A stretch of DNA of 64,000 bases. Source: Microbacterium sp. T2.11-28 (GTDB lineage: Bacteria; Actinomycetota; Actinomycetes; Actinomycetales; Microbacteriaceae). The stretch is taken from assembly GCF_950097975.1 (NCBI RefSeq), contig NZ_CATNHF010000001.1:620001-684000 (forward strand). The letters are read 5' to 3'. This document shows positions 1-7,471 of this stretch, piece by piece. The notes under the pieces are model-generated. The model did no database searches. It was not told where the DNA came from and worked only from the letters and a program-made list of their open reading frames with translations. Positions within the stretch are counted from its first letter, which is position 1. Each line of letters begins with the position of its first letter. A program made the position numbers and the translations under genes.

Positions 1-412
1 CGAAGGTCGTGTTGGTGAGGCTGAGTGCGCCGGAGGCCGCGGCCACACCGTCGATGCCGGTCACCGTGTCGAGGGTCGCGGCGTCGATGGTGCCGCGGAG
101 GAAATCGGTCATGAGACGCGACTGGTTGAGGCTCGTCGTCCCGTCGTCGGAGGTCGTGCCCTCGTCGTCGCCGAAGTCGAACTGCGGACCGCCGCGGCCG
201 CCCTCGCCCGGCTCGGCCTGCGCGCCCGACACCGTGAGGTCGGTGCCGACGCCGTAGACGGATTCGAGCGCCTGGGCCTGGGCGTCGCGCACGCCCGCCG
301 ACAGCGCGTTGACGACGATGACGAGCGCGATGGCGATGGCGAGGCCGGTCGCGACGATGGTGGTCTGCTTCTTGCGCCCGGACAGCTCACGGCGCAGGTA
401 CGTCCAGTACAT
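1..412 (-). CDS. ABC transporter permease, MacB/FtsX-like, 5' part only
   Basis: This is the N-terminal 137 codons of a gene running off the left edge, read right to left. It starts MYWTYLRRELSGRKKQ, followed by a strongly hydrophobic segment (about residues 19-38) and then a Gly/Asp-rich outer-face stretch. A basic start, one membrane span and a large external domain are the plan of MacB_PCD/FtsX permeases. The ATG at 412 has an AAGGAG motif a few bases upstream. The gene is divergent from the response regulator at 603, and the 190-bp gap carries phased boxes (495-522 and 561-590). In such families an ATPase partner usually lies nearby, here presumably outside the window. The permease role is inferred from topology and N-terminal character; substrate unknown. 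Confidence 0.72.
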   Translation of the reverse strand, partial: MYWTYLRRELSGRKKQTTIVATGLAIAIALVIVVNALSAGVRDAQAQALESVYGVGTDLTVSGAQAEPGEGGRGGPQFDFGDDEGTTSDDGTTSLNQSRLMTDFLRGTIDAATLDTVTGIDGVAAASGALSLTNTTF

Positions 413-468
413 GGGTCTCCTTCTCGACGGCCGGTCGGGCCGCACCGGCATCGACATCCGGCATCCCG

Positions 469-522
469 ACGCTAGGGAGCGTGATTCTGCGCGCGGTCTG
501 CGGGAGGTATGGGGACGCTATG
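469..522 (-). promoter_or_regulatory. Permease promoter with three 11-bp phased boxes
   Basis: On the minus strand a TAGCGT -10 candidate lies at 469-474. Upstream, read on the plus strand, are GGTCTG (495-500), GGTATG (506-511) and GCTATG (517-522), each offset by exactly 11 bp. The flavin operon has the same -10 hexamer and a similar triple at almost the same distance (5831-5885). Direct repeats one helical turn apart are typical of OmpR-family regulator sites. The link to the adjacent regulator is inference. Confidence 0.45.
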
Positions 523-560
523 AGCGAGGGGGCGACGACGCCCCCGCTTTCACAGAGGAC

Positions 561-590
561 GCATAGGTCTTCCCATAGGAACCGCATAGC
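561..590 (+). promoter_or_regulatory. Triple GCATAG box upstream of the response regulator
   Basis: GCATAGG (561-567), CCATAGG (573-579) and GCATAGC (584-590) are three near-identical heptamers at 12- and 11-bp spacing. They end just before the GGAGGG Shine-Dalgarno of the response-regulator gene. In the sense direction they match the CATASC boxes of the permease and flavin-operon promoters. Being so close to the start, they fit autoregulation, probably repression. This is a pattern call, not a known consensus. Confidence 0.45.
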
Positions 591-602
591 CGGAGGGACA
601 CA

Positions 603-1346
603 ATGGGAGCCATGACCGCACCCGCCGCCGCACCCGCCCTCCGCCGCCCCGACGGCTCACCCCTGCGCGTGCTCGTCGTCGACGACGAGCAGATGCTCAC
701 CGATCTGCTCTCCATGGCGCTGCGGATGGAGGGCTGGGAGGTGCGGACCGCGGGCTCGGGGTACGACGCCCTGACGGCCACGCGCGAGTTCGACCCCGAT
801 GCGCTCGTGCTGGACATCATGATGCCCGACCTCGACGGCATGTCCGTGCTCCAGCGCCTCCGCCACGGGGGCAACGATGTGCCGGTGCTGTTCCTCACCG
901 CGAAGGACGCGGTCGCCGACCGCGTCGCGGGGCTGACCGCCGGCGGCGACGACTACGTCACGAAGCCCTTCAGCCTCGAGGAGGTGGTCGCACGCCTGCG
1001 CGGACTCATGCGCCGCGCCGGCAGCGCGACCGCCGGCGGCGCCGACCCGATCCTGCGCGTGGGCGACCTGACCCTGAACGAGGACTCGCACGAGGTCGAG
1101 CGCGGCGAGGCGCAGATCGAGCTGACGGCCACCGAGTTCGAGCTGCTCCGCTTCCTGATGCGCAACCAGCGCCGCGTGGTCTCCAAGGCGCAGATCCTCG
1201 ACCGCGTGTGGAACTACGACTTCGGGGGCCGCTCGAGCGTCGTGGAGCTCTACATCTCGTACCTGCGGAAGAAGATCGACGCGGGCCGTGAGCCCCTGAT
1301 CCACACCGTGCGCGGCGTGGGCTACATGATCAAAGCCCCGCAGTGA
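603..1346 (+). CDS. OmpR/PhoB-family response regulator
   Basis: A 247-residue DNA-binding response regulator. The receiver domain (about residues 20-135) has the acidic pair in VVDDEQ, phospho-acceptor D71 in VLDIMMPD, and the conserved Lys in FLTAKD. The C-terminal winged helix (about 150-245) carries the family features TEFELLRFL and SYLRKKID...IHTVRGVGYMI. GGAGGG lies 6-11 nt before ATG 603; ATG 612 is an alternative. The stop overlaps the histidine-kinase start, so the two are co-translated. It resembles the MtrA/TcrX type, but sequence alone does not fix the ortholog. Phased boxes in front of this gene, the permease and the flavin operon suggest autoregulation and local targets. Confidence 0.93.
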   Translation: MGAMTAPAAAPALRRPDGSPLRVLVVDDEQMLTDLLSMALRMEGWEVRTAGSGYDALTATREFDPDALVLDIMMPDLDGMSVLQRLRHGGNDVPVLFLTAKDAVADRVAGLTAGGDDYVTKPFSLEEVVARLRGLMRRAGSATAGGADPILRVGDLTLNEDSHEVERGEAQIELTATEFELLRFLMRNQRRVVSKAQILDRVWNYDFGGRSSVVELYISYLRKKIDAGREPLIHTVRGVGYMIKAPQ

Positions 1347-2833
1347 TGACCGACGCCCCCACCACGCTCCCCCGGCACCGCTGGAGCCTGCAGACGCGGC
1401 TCATCGTGGCCGTCGTGTCGCTCGTGGCACTGATCCTCCTCGCGATCGGCTTCGCCACGGGCACGATCCTGCGCTCGATCATGGTGGAGAACCTCGACGC
1501 GCAGGTGACCTCGGCGGCGGAGCGCATGCACCTGGCGCCCACCGGCAGTGCGGCGGAGATCCTCAACGAGGGCCGCCAGGAGGTCGGCACGCTGCTCATC
1601 GTCAGCAACCTGTCCGGGACGACGGGTGCGTACGTCAGCGACGACGAGGTGGCCGTCGCGCTCTCGGACGATGACGTGCGCGGCGTCCTCACGAGCTTCC
1701 AGTCGGTGGACCGCCTGGGCTGGGGCGACGCCACGGTCGCCGGCGCCGGCGACTACCGCATCCGGGTGCAGGGCACGGTGTCGGGCGGGTACATCGCCGT
1801 CGGGATGCCGACCTCGGAGCTGGCCTCGACGGTCGCGCAGATCCTGACGACGGTGACCCTGCTCACCCTCGGAGGCCTGCTCGTGCTCGCCGCCGTCATC
1901 GCGGTCGTGATCCAGCAGGCGCTGAAGCCCCTGCGGGTCGTCGCGGACACCGCGGCGCGCGTCGCCTCGCAGCCCCTGGACTCCGGAGACGTCAGCATCA
2001 CCGAGCGGGTGCCGGCCGCCGAGGCCGACGCCTCCGACGAGATCGGCCGCGTGGGGGCGGCGCTGAACACCCTGCTCGACCATGTCGACACGTCGCTGTC
2101 GGCGCGGCAGCGCAACGAGGAGCGGATGCGCGCCTTCGTCGCCGACGCGAGTCACGAGCTCCGCACCCCGCTCGCCGCCATCCGCGGGTACTCCGAGCTG
2201 TCCCTCCGATCGCTGCAGCGCCCCCACGACACCGATGACCAGCGCCAGGCGGCCGCGCAGCAGTCCGAGCAGGGGCTGGAGCGCATCCAGGCCGCCTCGC
2301 TGCGGATGACCACGCTCGTCGAGGACCTGCTGCTGCTGGCGCGGCTGGACGAGGGCAAGGAGCTCGTCTACGGCGCGGTGGACCTCACGCGCATCGCGAT
2401 CGACGCCGCCGCCGACGCCCAGGTCGCGGGGCCCGACCACACCTGGCGGGTCGACGTGTCCGAGGAGCCCGTGGTCGTCGCCGGCGACGGAGCGCGGCTG
2501 CATCAGGTCGCGGCGAACCTGCTCGCCAACGCGCGCGTGCACACCCCGACGGGTACGCAGGTGACGGCGTCGGTGTCGCTCGACGGCGGCGACGCGGTGC
2601 TGCGCGTGCACGACGACGGCCCCGGCGTCGACCCGGCGGTCGCCGACGAGCTGTTCGAGCGCTTCGCCCGTGCCGACTCGTCCCGCGCGCGTCAGACCGG
2701 CGGCACCGGACTCGGCCTGTCGATCGTGAAGGCGATCGTCTCGGCCCACCACGGCACGATCACCGTCGACAGCCGGCCGGGATCGACCACGTTCGAGGTC
2801 CGTCTCCCGGCCCGCCCGGCCGATCCCGCCTGA
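1346..2833 (+). CDS. Sensor histidine kinase, HAMP type
   Basis: A 495-residue membrane histidine kinase and partner of the regulator just upstream. A basic N-terminus precedes TM1 (about 20-42). An extracytoplasmic sensor region of about 125 residues without Cys follows, then TM2 (about 168-190) and a HAMP segment. The HisKA motif DASHELRTPLAAIRGY puts the phospho-accepting His at 270. The ATPase domain shows the N box (NLLANARVHTP), G1 (DDGPGVD) and G2 (GGTGLGLSIV). ATG 1346 shares its A with the regulator's TGA; GTG 1343 is also possible. The signal is unknown. It converges with the flavin-reductase gene, whose stop lies 20 bp away. Confidence 0.94.
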   Translation: MTDAPTTLPRHRWSLQTRLIVAVVSLVALILLAIGFATGTILRSIMVENLDAQVTSAAERMHLAPTGSAAEILNEGRQEVGTLLIVSNLSGTTGAYVSDDEVAVALSDDDVRGVLTSFQSVDRLGWGDATVAGAGDYRIRVQGTVSGGYIAVGMPTSELASTVAQILTTVTLLTLGGLLVLAAVIAVVIQQALKPLRVVADTAARVASQPLDSGDVSITERVPAAEADASDEIGRVGAALNTLLDHVDTSLSARQRNEERMRAFVADASHELRTPLAAIRGYSELSLRSLQRPHDTDDQRQAAAQQSEQGLERIQAASLRMTTLVEDLLLLARLDEGKELVYGAVDLTRIAIDAAADAQVAGPDHTWRVDVSEEPVVVAGDGARLHQVAANLLANARVHTPTGTQVTASVSLDGGDAVLRVHDDGPGVDPAVADELFERFARADSSRARQTGGTGLGLSIVKAIVSAHHGTITVDSRPGSTTFEVRLPARPADPA

Positions 2834-2853
2834 GGAGCGGCCGACGGTCGCGC

Positions 2854-4407
2854 TCAGTAGCCGGAGAAGGCGTCGGTGGTGATCGACCGGGCCTTGTCCA
2901 GCGCCGGCGCGAGCTCGGCGATCAGTCCCGGAGGGCCCGAGATGTAGGCGTGGCGCGTGGCGATGTCGGGGACGACCTGCAGGAGCCCCTCGGCGTCCAG
3001 CCGCACGCCGCGCGCCCAGCGCCAGTGCGCGGGCATCGCGTCGGGCTGGTCGCGCGTGAAGACGATGACGGGGATGCCGGAGTCCTCCAGCTCGGAGCGG
3101 AAGGCGAGCTCCTCGCTCCCCGATGCCACGTAGACGAACACCACGTCACGGTCCTCGCGGGCCAGACGCAGATGCCGCAGCTGCGAGACGAACGGCGTAA
3201 CTCCGATGCCGGCCGCGACCATGAGGACGGGGCTGGAGGGCTTCGCGGGGAGCACGAAGTCGCCCCAGACTCCGGTGACCGGCAGCGACTGTCCGGGCTC
3301 GACGAGGGCGAGCGCCTTCTTGTAGGTCGACTGCGACCCTTCGCGGAGCGCGATGCGGACCGTCGGCAGCTCTTCGGGCGCCGAGACGATGCTGAACTCG
3401 CGCCGCGTCCCGCGGGCGTCGGGCTTGGGGTGGGCGACCTCCAGCTCCAGGTACTGTCCGGCCGCGAACCGGAAGCCCCGCCGGGCGCGGAAGACGAGTT
3501 CGCGCACGGTCGGCGTGAGGGCGACACGCTCGACGAGGGTGAGGCGCACGGCGGAGCGGAACGCGAAGGCGAAGGCGAGGAGGTTGCCGACGAGGAGTGC
3601 GCGCTCCTGTCCCAGGCTCACCTCTCCGAGGTCGATCGGCCATCCGGCCAGCACCCCCACCACGGCGGCGACCGCGAACTGCTGCCACCGTCGCGGCGGC
3701 AGCGTGAGCGGCTCGGACAGCATGAAGGCGCCGAGGAAGAGGAACGGCGAGGACCACAGCAGCTGCCAGAACACGGTTCCCGCATCGAAGTCGAGTCCCG
3801 CGCTCTGGTACTGGCTGACCGTGCGGGCGAAGCCGACGACGACGGCGATCACGAGGAAGACGAGGATCACGCGCACCTTCTCGGTGCGCAGCAGCACGAC
3901 GAGCCCCGCGAGGATCACCGGTGCGGCGAGGTAGGGCGAACCGACCCACCACGCGGAGGATCCGAGGTCGGGGAGCCAGACGCTCAGCACGGTCAGGAAG
4001 GTCGCGCCGACCGCGGCGGGGTTGAAGACGTGCCGGCCCTGCCAGGCGAGCAGGTACTTCGAGGCGGAGGCGACGATCCCGGCGATCGCCAGGCCGACGA
4101 GACCGAGCGGCTCCAGGGTGGGGCGGAGCACGAACAGCAGGATGAGCGCGGTGATGAGCGTCGACTCCCAGCGCCACGCCTTGCCGAGCACCCGGTGGGC
4201 CACCGCGTCGGTGCCCGCGCAGGCGGCGCCGAGCACGGCCCAGGCGGCCAGCAGCTCCACCGCGGTGGGCGCCAGCACGCCGAAGAAGGAGAGCACGACG
4301 GCGATGGCGGCCAGCGCGACGAGCGAGAGGACGACGAGCCGGTACATCGACACGCGGCCGACGACGCCGTAGAGACGCGTCCACAGGGCGGTGAGGGAGG
4401 AGATCAC
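2854..4407 (-). CDS. RnfD/NqrB-like membrane domain fused to ferredoxin-NADP reductase-type flavoenzyme
   Basis: A 517-residue fusion. Residues about 15-285 form roughly nine membrane spans and resemble the NqrB/RnfD membrane family (note HVFNPAAVGATFLTVL). The C-terminal 230 residues are a ferredoxin-reductase fold: the FAD motif in RREFSIVSAP, an NAD(P)-binding loop GIGVTPFVSQL, and the terminal AYISGPPGLIAEL region. It could pass electrons from cytosolic NAD(P)H through bound flavin to the outer face. The GTG start overlaps the apbE stop (GTGA). Third gene of an operon with an FMN-binding lipoprotein and ApbE, which implies covalent flavin on the outer side. The acceptor (Fe(III), quinone or other) is not shown. 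Confidence 0.85.
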   Translation of the reverse strand: MISSLTALWTRLYGVVGRVSMYRLVVLSLVALAAIAVVLSFFGVLAPTAVELLAAWAVLGAACAGTDAVAHRVLGKAWRWESTLITALILLFVLRPTLEPLGLVGLAIAGIVASASKYLLAWQGRHVFNPAAVGATFLTVLSVWLPDLGSSAWWVGSPYLAAPVILAGLVVLLRTEKVRVILVFLVIAVVVGFARTVSQYQSAGLDFDAGTVFWQLLWSSPFLFLGAFMLSEPLTLPPRRWQQFAVAAVVGVLAGWPIDLGEVSLGQERALLVGNLLAFAFAFRSAVRLTLVERVALTPTVRELVFRARRGFRFAAGQYLELEVAHPKPDARGTRREFSIVSAPEELPTVRIALREGSQSTYKKALALVEPGQSLPVTGVWGDFVLPAKPSSPVLMVAAGIGVTPFVSQLRHLRLAREDRDVVFVYVASGSEELAFRSELEDSGIPVIVFTRDQPDAMPAHWRWARGVRLDAEGLLQVVPDIATRHAYISGPPGLIAELAPALDKARSITTDAFSGY

Positions 4408-5273
4408 GTGAACAACTCTGCCTTACAGTCGGGCGACCACTCCACGCGGCCGTCGGTGGTCATCCGGACCCAGTGGACGCCCCAGCGGTGGGCGAGTTCG
4501 GGCCCGCCCTCGAAGAAGAGGGCCGTGGCGACGGCGTCGGCAGTCATCGCGTCGGCGGCCAGCGCCCAGGTCGCCGCGACGGTGCGCACCGGCTGCCCGG
4601 TGCGGGCGTCGAGGACGTGGTGCAGTCCGTCGCCCCACGCGCGCCGATTGGTCGCCGAGGCGCAGAGGGCGGCGTCGGTGACCTCCCAGACCCCGATCGC
4701 CCGACGCGGATCGTAGGGGTGCTCGAGGCCGACCCGCTCGGGCCCGCCGCGCACGGCGAGGTCGCCGCTGGCGTCGACGACGACTCGGCCGTCGACCCAA
4801 GGGGCGATCTCGGCGAGCACGCGATCGACGAGGCGTCCCTTCCCGAGCGCGCCCACGTCGATCATCGCCGGCGACGACAGGCCGAGTCGTCCGCCGGACC
4901 ACTCGAGGCGGCTGGTCCAGTCCCCCGGCGCCGGGCGCGCGCCGTGGTCGATGAAGCCGTAGCCGGGGTCGTATCCGCGCCCGGCCAGCGCGTCGCCCAC
5001 GAGCGGGTTGACCGCACCGGCGGTGGCGGCCGACAGCTCCGCATAGGCATCGAGCATCGCGGCCGCGTCGGGCGGCGTGGGGACGGCACCGCCGCCCCGT
5101 GCCAGCGTCGTCACGAGCGAATCCTCGCGGAAGCGGGACCAGTCGCGGTCGAAGGCGTCGATGAGATCCCTCACCGACTCACGGATCGCCGCGGGAAGCG
5201 GCGTCGCCGTCTGGATCTCCCATGCAGTGCCGATCGCGGAGAAGGTCCACCGCGTGTCGGCGCCCGCGGTCAT
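4404..5273 (-). CDS. apbE: FAD:protein FMN transferase (ApbE)
   Basis: A 289-residue ApbE-family enzyme that links FMN from FAD to a Thr side chain of a target protein. Family features visible are VVDASGDLAVRGG, ATNRRAWGDGLHHVLDARTGQP and the metal/flavin region DAMTADAVATALFFEG. No signal peptide or lipobox is evident, although many homologs act outside the membrane. The ATG at 5273 overlaps the stop of the FMN-binding lipoprotein (TGATG). The frame stays open further upstream, but that part lies across the lipoprotein gene and is rejected. The natural target is the adjacent lipoprotein, perhaps also the downstream membrane protein. Confidence 0.93.
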   Translation of the reverse strand: MTAGADTRWTFSAIGTAWEIQTATPLPAAIRESVRDLIDAFDRDWSRFREDSLVTTLARGGGAVPTPPDAAAMLDAYAELSAATAGAVNPLVGDALAGRGYDPGYGFIDHGARPAPGDWTSRLEWSGGRLGLSSPAMIDVGALGKGRLVDRVLAEIAPWVDGRVVVDASGDLAVRGGPERVGLEHPYDPRRAIGVWEVTDAALCASATNRRAWGDGLHHVLDARTGQPVRTVAATWALAADAMTADAVATALFFEGGPELAHRWGVHWVRMTTDGRVEWSPDCKAELFT

Positions 5274-5755
5274 CAGGCGGCCGCTTCGGCCTTGATCGCG
5301 TCGATCGCCTCGTTGAAGCCGCCGCTGGTGAGGGAGGAGCCCGCCACGCGGGAGACCGAGATCTCGTCGATGTCCTTGCCGACCACGGCGTCCTGGATGC
5401 CGCCGATGAACTGCGACTGGTACTGCTCGGACTCGCTCTTGGTGGGGTTGCCCGTCACCTCGACGGCCGTGATGATGTCGTCGGCGAGCGTGACGGTGAC
5501 GCTGATGGTCTCCACCGACTCGGGGGTCGCATACGAGCCGTCGGCCGTGTAGGTGCCGTCGGTGTAGGCGACGGACCCGCTCGACGAGCCGGTGTCGGTT
5601 GTGTCGGCAGCCTGGTCGGTGCTCGAGGCGCCGCTGCCGGCGTCGGTGTTCGCGGACGTGGTCCCGGCGCAGCCGGCGAGCACGGCGATGCCCAGAACGG
5701 ACGCCGCGGCGGCGCCGACGCGCAGCTGGCGGGGAACGGCGGTGGTGCGGATCAT
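5273..5755 (-). CDS. FMN-binding-domain lipoprotein
   Basis: A 160-residue exported protein. It begins with a basic n-region, a hydrophobic core and a lipobox ending in VLAGC at about residue 27, followed by a Ser/Thr/Gly/Asp-rich linker (about 28-65) and an FMN-binding domain (about 70-160). The C-terminal motif SSLTSGGF resembles the ApbE target in which Thr takes a phosphoester-linked FMN. ATG 5755 is chosen because GGAGG sits 6-10 nt upstream and it gives a clean lipoprotein signal. It resembles the FMN-carrying PplA lipoprotein of Listeria in concept, but has a single domain. First gene of the three-gene electron-transfer operon. Confidence 0.9.
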   Translation of the reverse strand: MIRTTAVPRQLRVGAAAASVLGIAVLAGCAGTTSANTDAGSGASSTDQAADTTDTGSSSGSVAYTDGTYTADGSYATPESVETISVTVTLADDIITAVEVTGNPTKSESEQYQSQFIGGIQDAVVGKDIDEISVSRVAGSSLTSGGFNEAIDAIKAEAAA

Positions 5756-5830
5756 GACTGGTCCTCCTTCTGTCGTGCCCCACCGCATCCGGTGTATCCG
5801 GCCGATCCGGCGGATCCGGGGGCATGGACA

Positions 5831-5885
5831 ACGCTAGCGGCGCCGACACAGCAGGGAGCTTCGTGGAGGCTATGCGTTTGCAGTG
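5831..5885 (-). promoter_or_regulatory. Flavin-operon promoter with 11-bp phased boxes
   Basis: A minus-strand TAGCGT (5831-5836) is the -10 candidate. Upstream, read on the plus strand, are GCTTCG (5858-5863), GCTATG (5869-5874) and GCAGTG (5880-5885), at 11-bp steps. The layout mirrors the permease promoter at 469-522, with the same -10 hexamer and a first strong box 37-38 bp away. Position over and above the -35 region fits activation. No convincing -35 hexamer is visible, as expected for an activator-dependent promoter. Confidence 0.45.
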
Positions 5886-5897
5886 AGCCGGGATGCG

Positions 5898-7339
5898 TCA
5901 GAACGGCGGTTCAGGACGGTGCCCCGGCGGCGATGCCGGCGGCCCAGGCCGGCGGGCTGCGTCGGGGCCGGTGCCAGGGTCGGGGCCGGTGCCGGGGTAG
6001 GTGTCGAGGCCGCTGCCAGAGTCGGTGGTGAGGCCGGGGTCCGGGTCGGGAACGAAGACGAGGGTCCGTGCAGGTCGGTCGGGGTAGTGCCTGCCGGTGG
6101 GGCTGGTCCAGTGCAGCACCCCGTCGGGGGTCTGTCTCACCCGCCAGGCGGAGTGGTGTTTCAGCGTGTGGTGCCGGCGGCACAGGTGCGCGAGGTTGGT
6201 GAGCTCGGTGGGGCCGTCGTGTTCGCGGGCGGTGGTGTGGTCGATGTCGCACCTTCGCACCGGGATCCGGCAGCCCGGGAATCGGCAGTGCTCGTCCCGC
6301 ACCCGCAGCGCCCGCTTCAACTGGTCGGACGGCCGGTACCGGTCCACCGCGACCACGGTTCCGGTGACGGGGTGGGTGAGGACCCGGTCCCACCCGGTAG
6401 CGGTGCCCGCCAGCCGCAATGCCGTAGCTGTGTCGATCGGGGCGTGGCCGGTCAGCTCCGCCGGGGTGGTGTCGGCACCGAGCACGGTGAGTACCGGGAC
6501 GCTGATCTGCACGTGCGCGACGATCGCGTGCGTCTCGGGGATCGACGCGTTCGAGACCTCGGGCGTCGCGTGCCCGGTCAACAGGAGATCCGCGAACACG
6601 TCGGCACGGACCTCATCGATCCCGCGGATGTCGTGCACCGTGGGCTCATCCAGCAACATCGCCTCGACGGCCGCATCATCACTTGCACCACGGCGCCCGT
6701 CGATGACCCGCCGGGCGTACCGGTCGAGGCGGTCGCGGATCCCGTGCGCCAGATGCGCCGGCAGCGTCGCGATCAGTTCCGCCATCCCGTCGTCGAGGTC
6801 CCGCACCCACACCGACCGCCCCTTCGCCGCCACGGCGTGCCGCTCCGCGAACGGCAGCGGATGCAGTCGCGCTGCGAGCAGCCGCACCGCCGGCCGCAAC
6901 CGTCCGGGCGTCTCCCGCCGGGCCACCTCCAAGACGGCCTCCTCGAACACGGCGCGGGCCTCGTCGTCGTCGATCGGCTGCCCCGCCTCGACGATCACCC
7001 GCACGTGCGCCCGCGAGACGTCCCCGGCAGCGAGAGCGGCCCACGCCGCGGGGAACCGCTCCGTCAGCACCACCGCGTCGGACAGCTGCCGCTGCACCGT
7101 CCGATCCGACACTCGCAGCGCGGCGCCGAGCTGCGCCGCCATCGACCCCGCAGCGGGACATCCCGCACCCCCGACGGTCCCGGCACGTCCTCCTGCGCCC
7201 GCACCACCGCCACCGCCCGCGCCAGCACCGCCGCCTCACGGGCCTGCAGCGCCGCCATCCCGCGTCGGATCTCGACGAGCTCATCCACCACCGCATCCAC
7301 GGCGTGAAGGTCCGCCGCGAGTGATCCGGTGTTCGTCAT
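5898..7339 (-). pseudogene. DUF222/HNH endonuclease (13E12-type), frameshifted
   Basis: Two frames together make one DUF222-HNH protein. The first, from ATG 7339, reads MTNTGSLAADLHAVDAVVDE and on to VRDVPLRG. The rest continues in another frame from MAAQLGAALRVSDRTVQRQ. They join at the C4 run 7146-7149 (G4 on the coding strand); one extra G would restore LRGSMAAQL. The body has the DUF222 helix-rich region and an HNH centre (CRFPGC ... CDIDHTTAREHDG ... NLAHLCRRHHTLKH). The tail is a low-complexity Gly/Pro/Asp repeat. Such genes are multicopy in Actinobacteria and of unclear function. The break may be a real mutation or a homopolymer sequencing error. Confidence 0.8.
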
Positions 7340-7471
7340 GCCCCCATCCTTCTCGGAGGCACCGACACCGACACCCACAAAGCCCCGGTCAGGGCCGCTT
7401 CCTGTGGACAACCCCGCCGGCACCCCACCTGGGGAGGAAACGCCACCTCCCGGACGCCAGGGAGACGACCG

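Noticed and set aside
5274..5849. Upstream extension of the apbE frame to 5849
   Set aside because: It lies over the FMN-lipoprotein gene and reads as low-complexity Arg/His. The TGATG overlap at 5273 and the ApbE N-terminus support the short form.
7432..7451. GGGAGG/CCTCCC hairpin as terminator of the P-type ATPase gene
   Set aside because: Only 6 bp with an 8-nt loop, close to what is expected by chance in this base composition.
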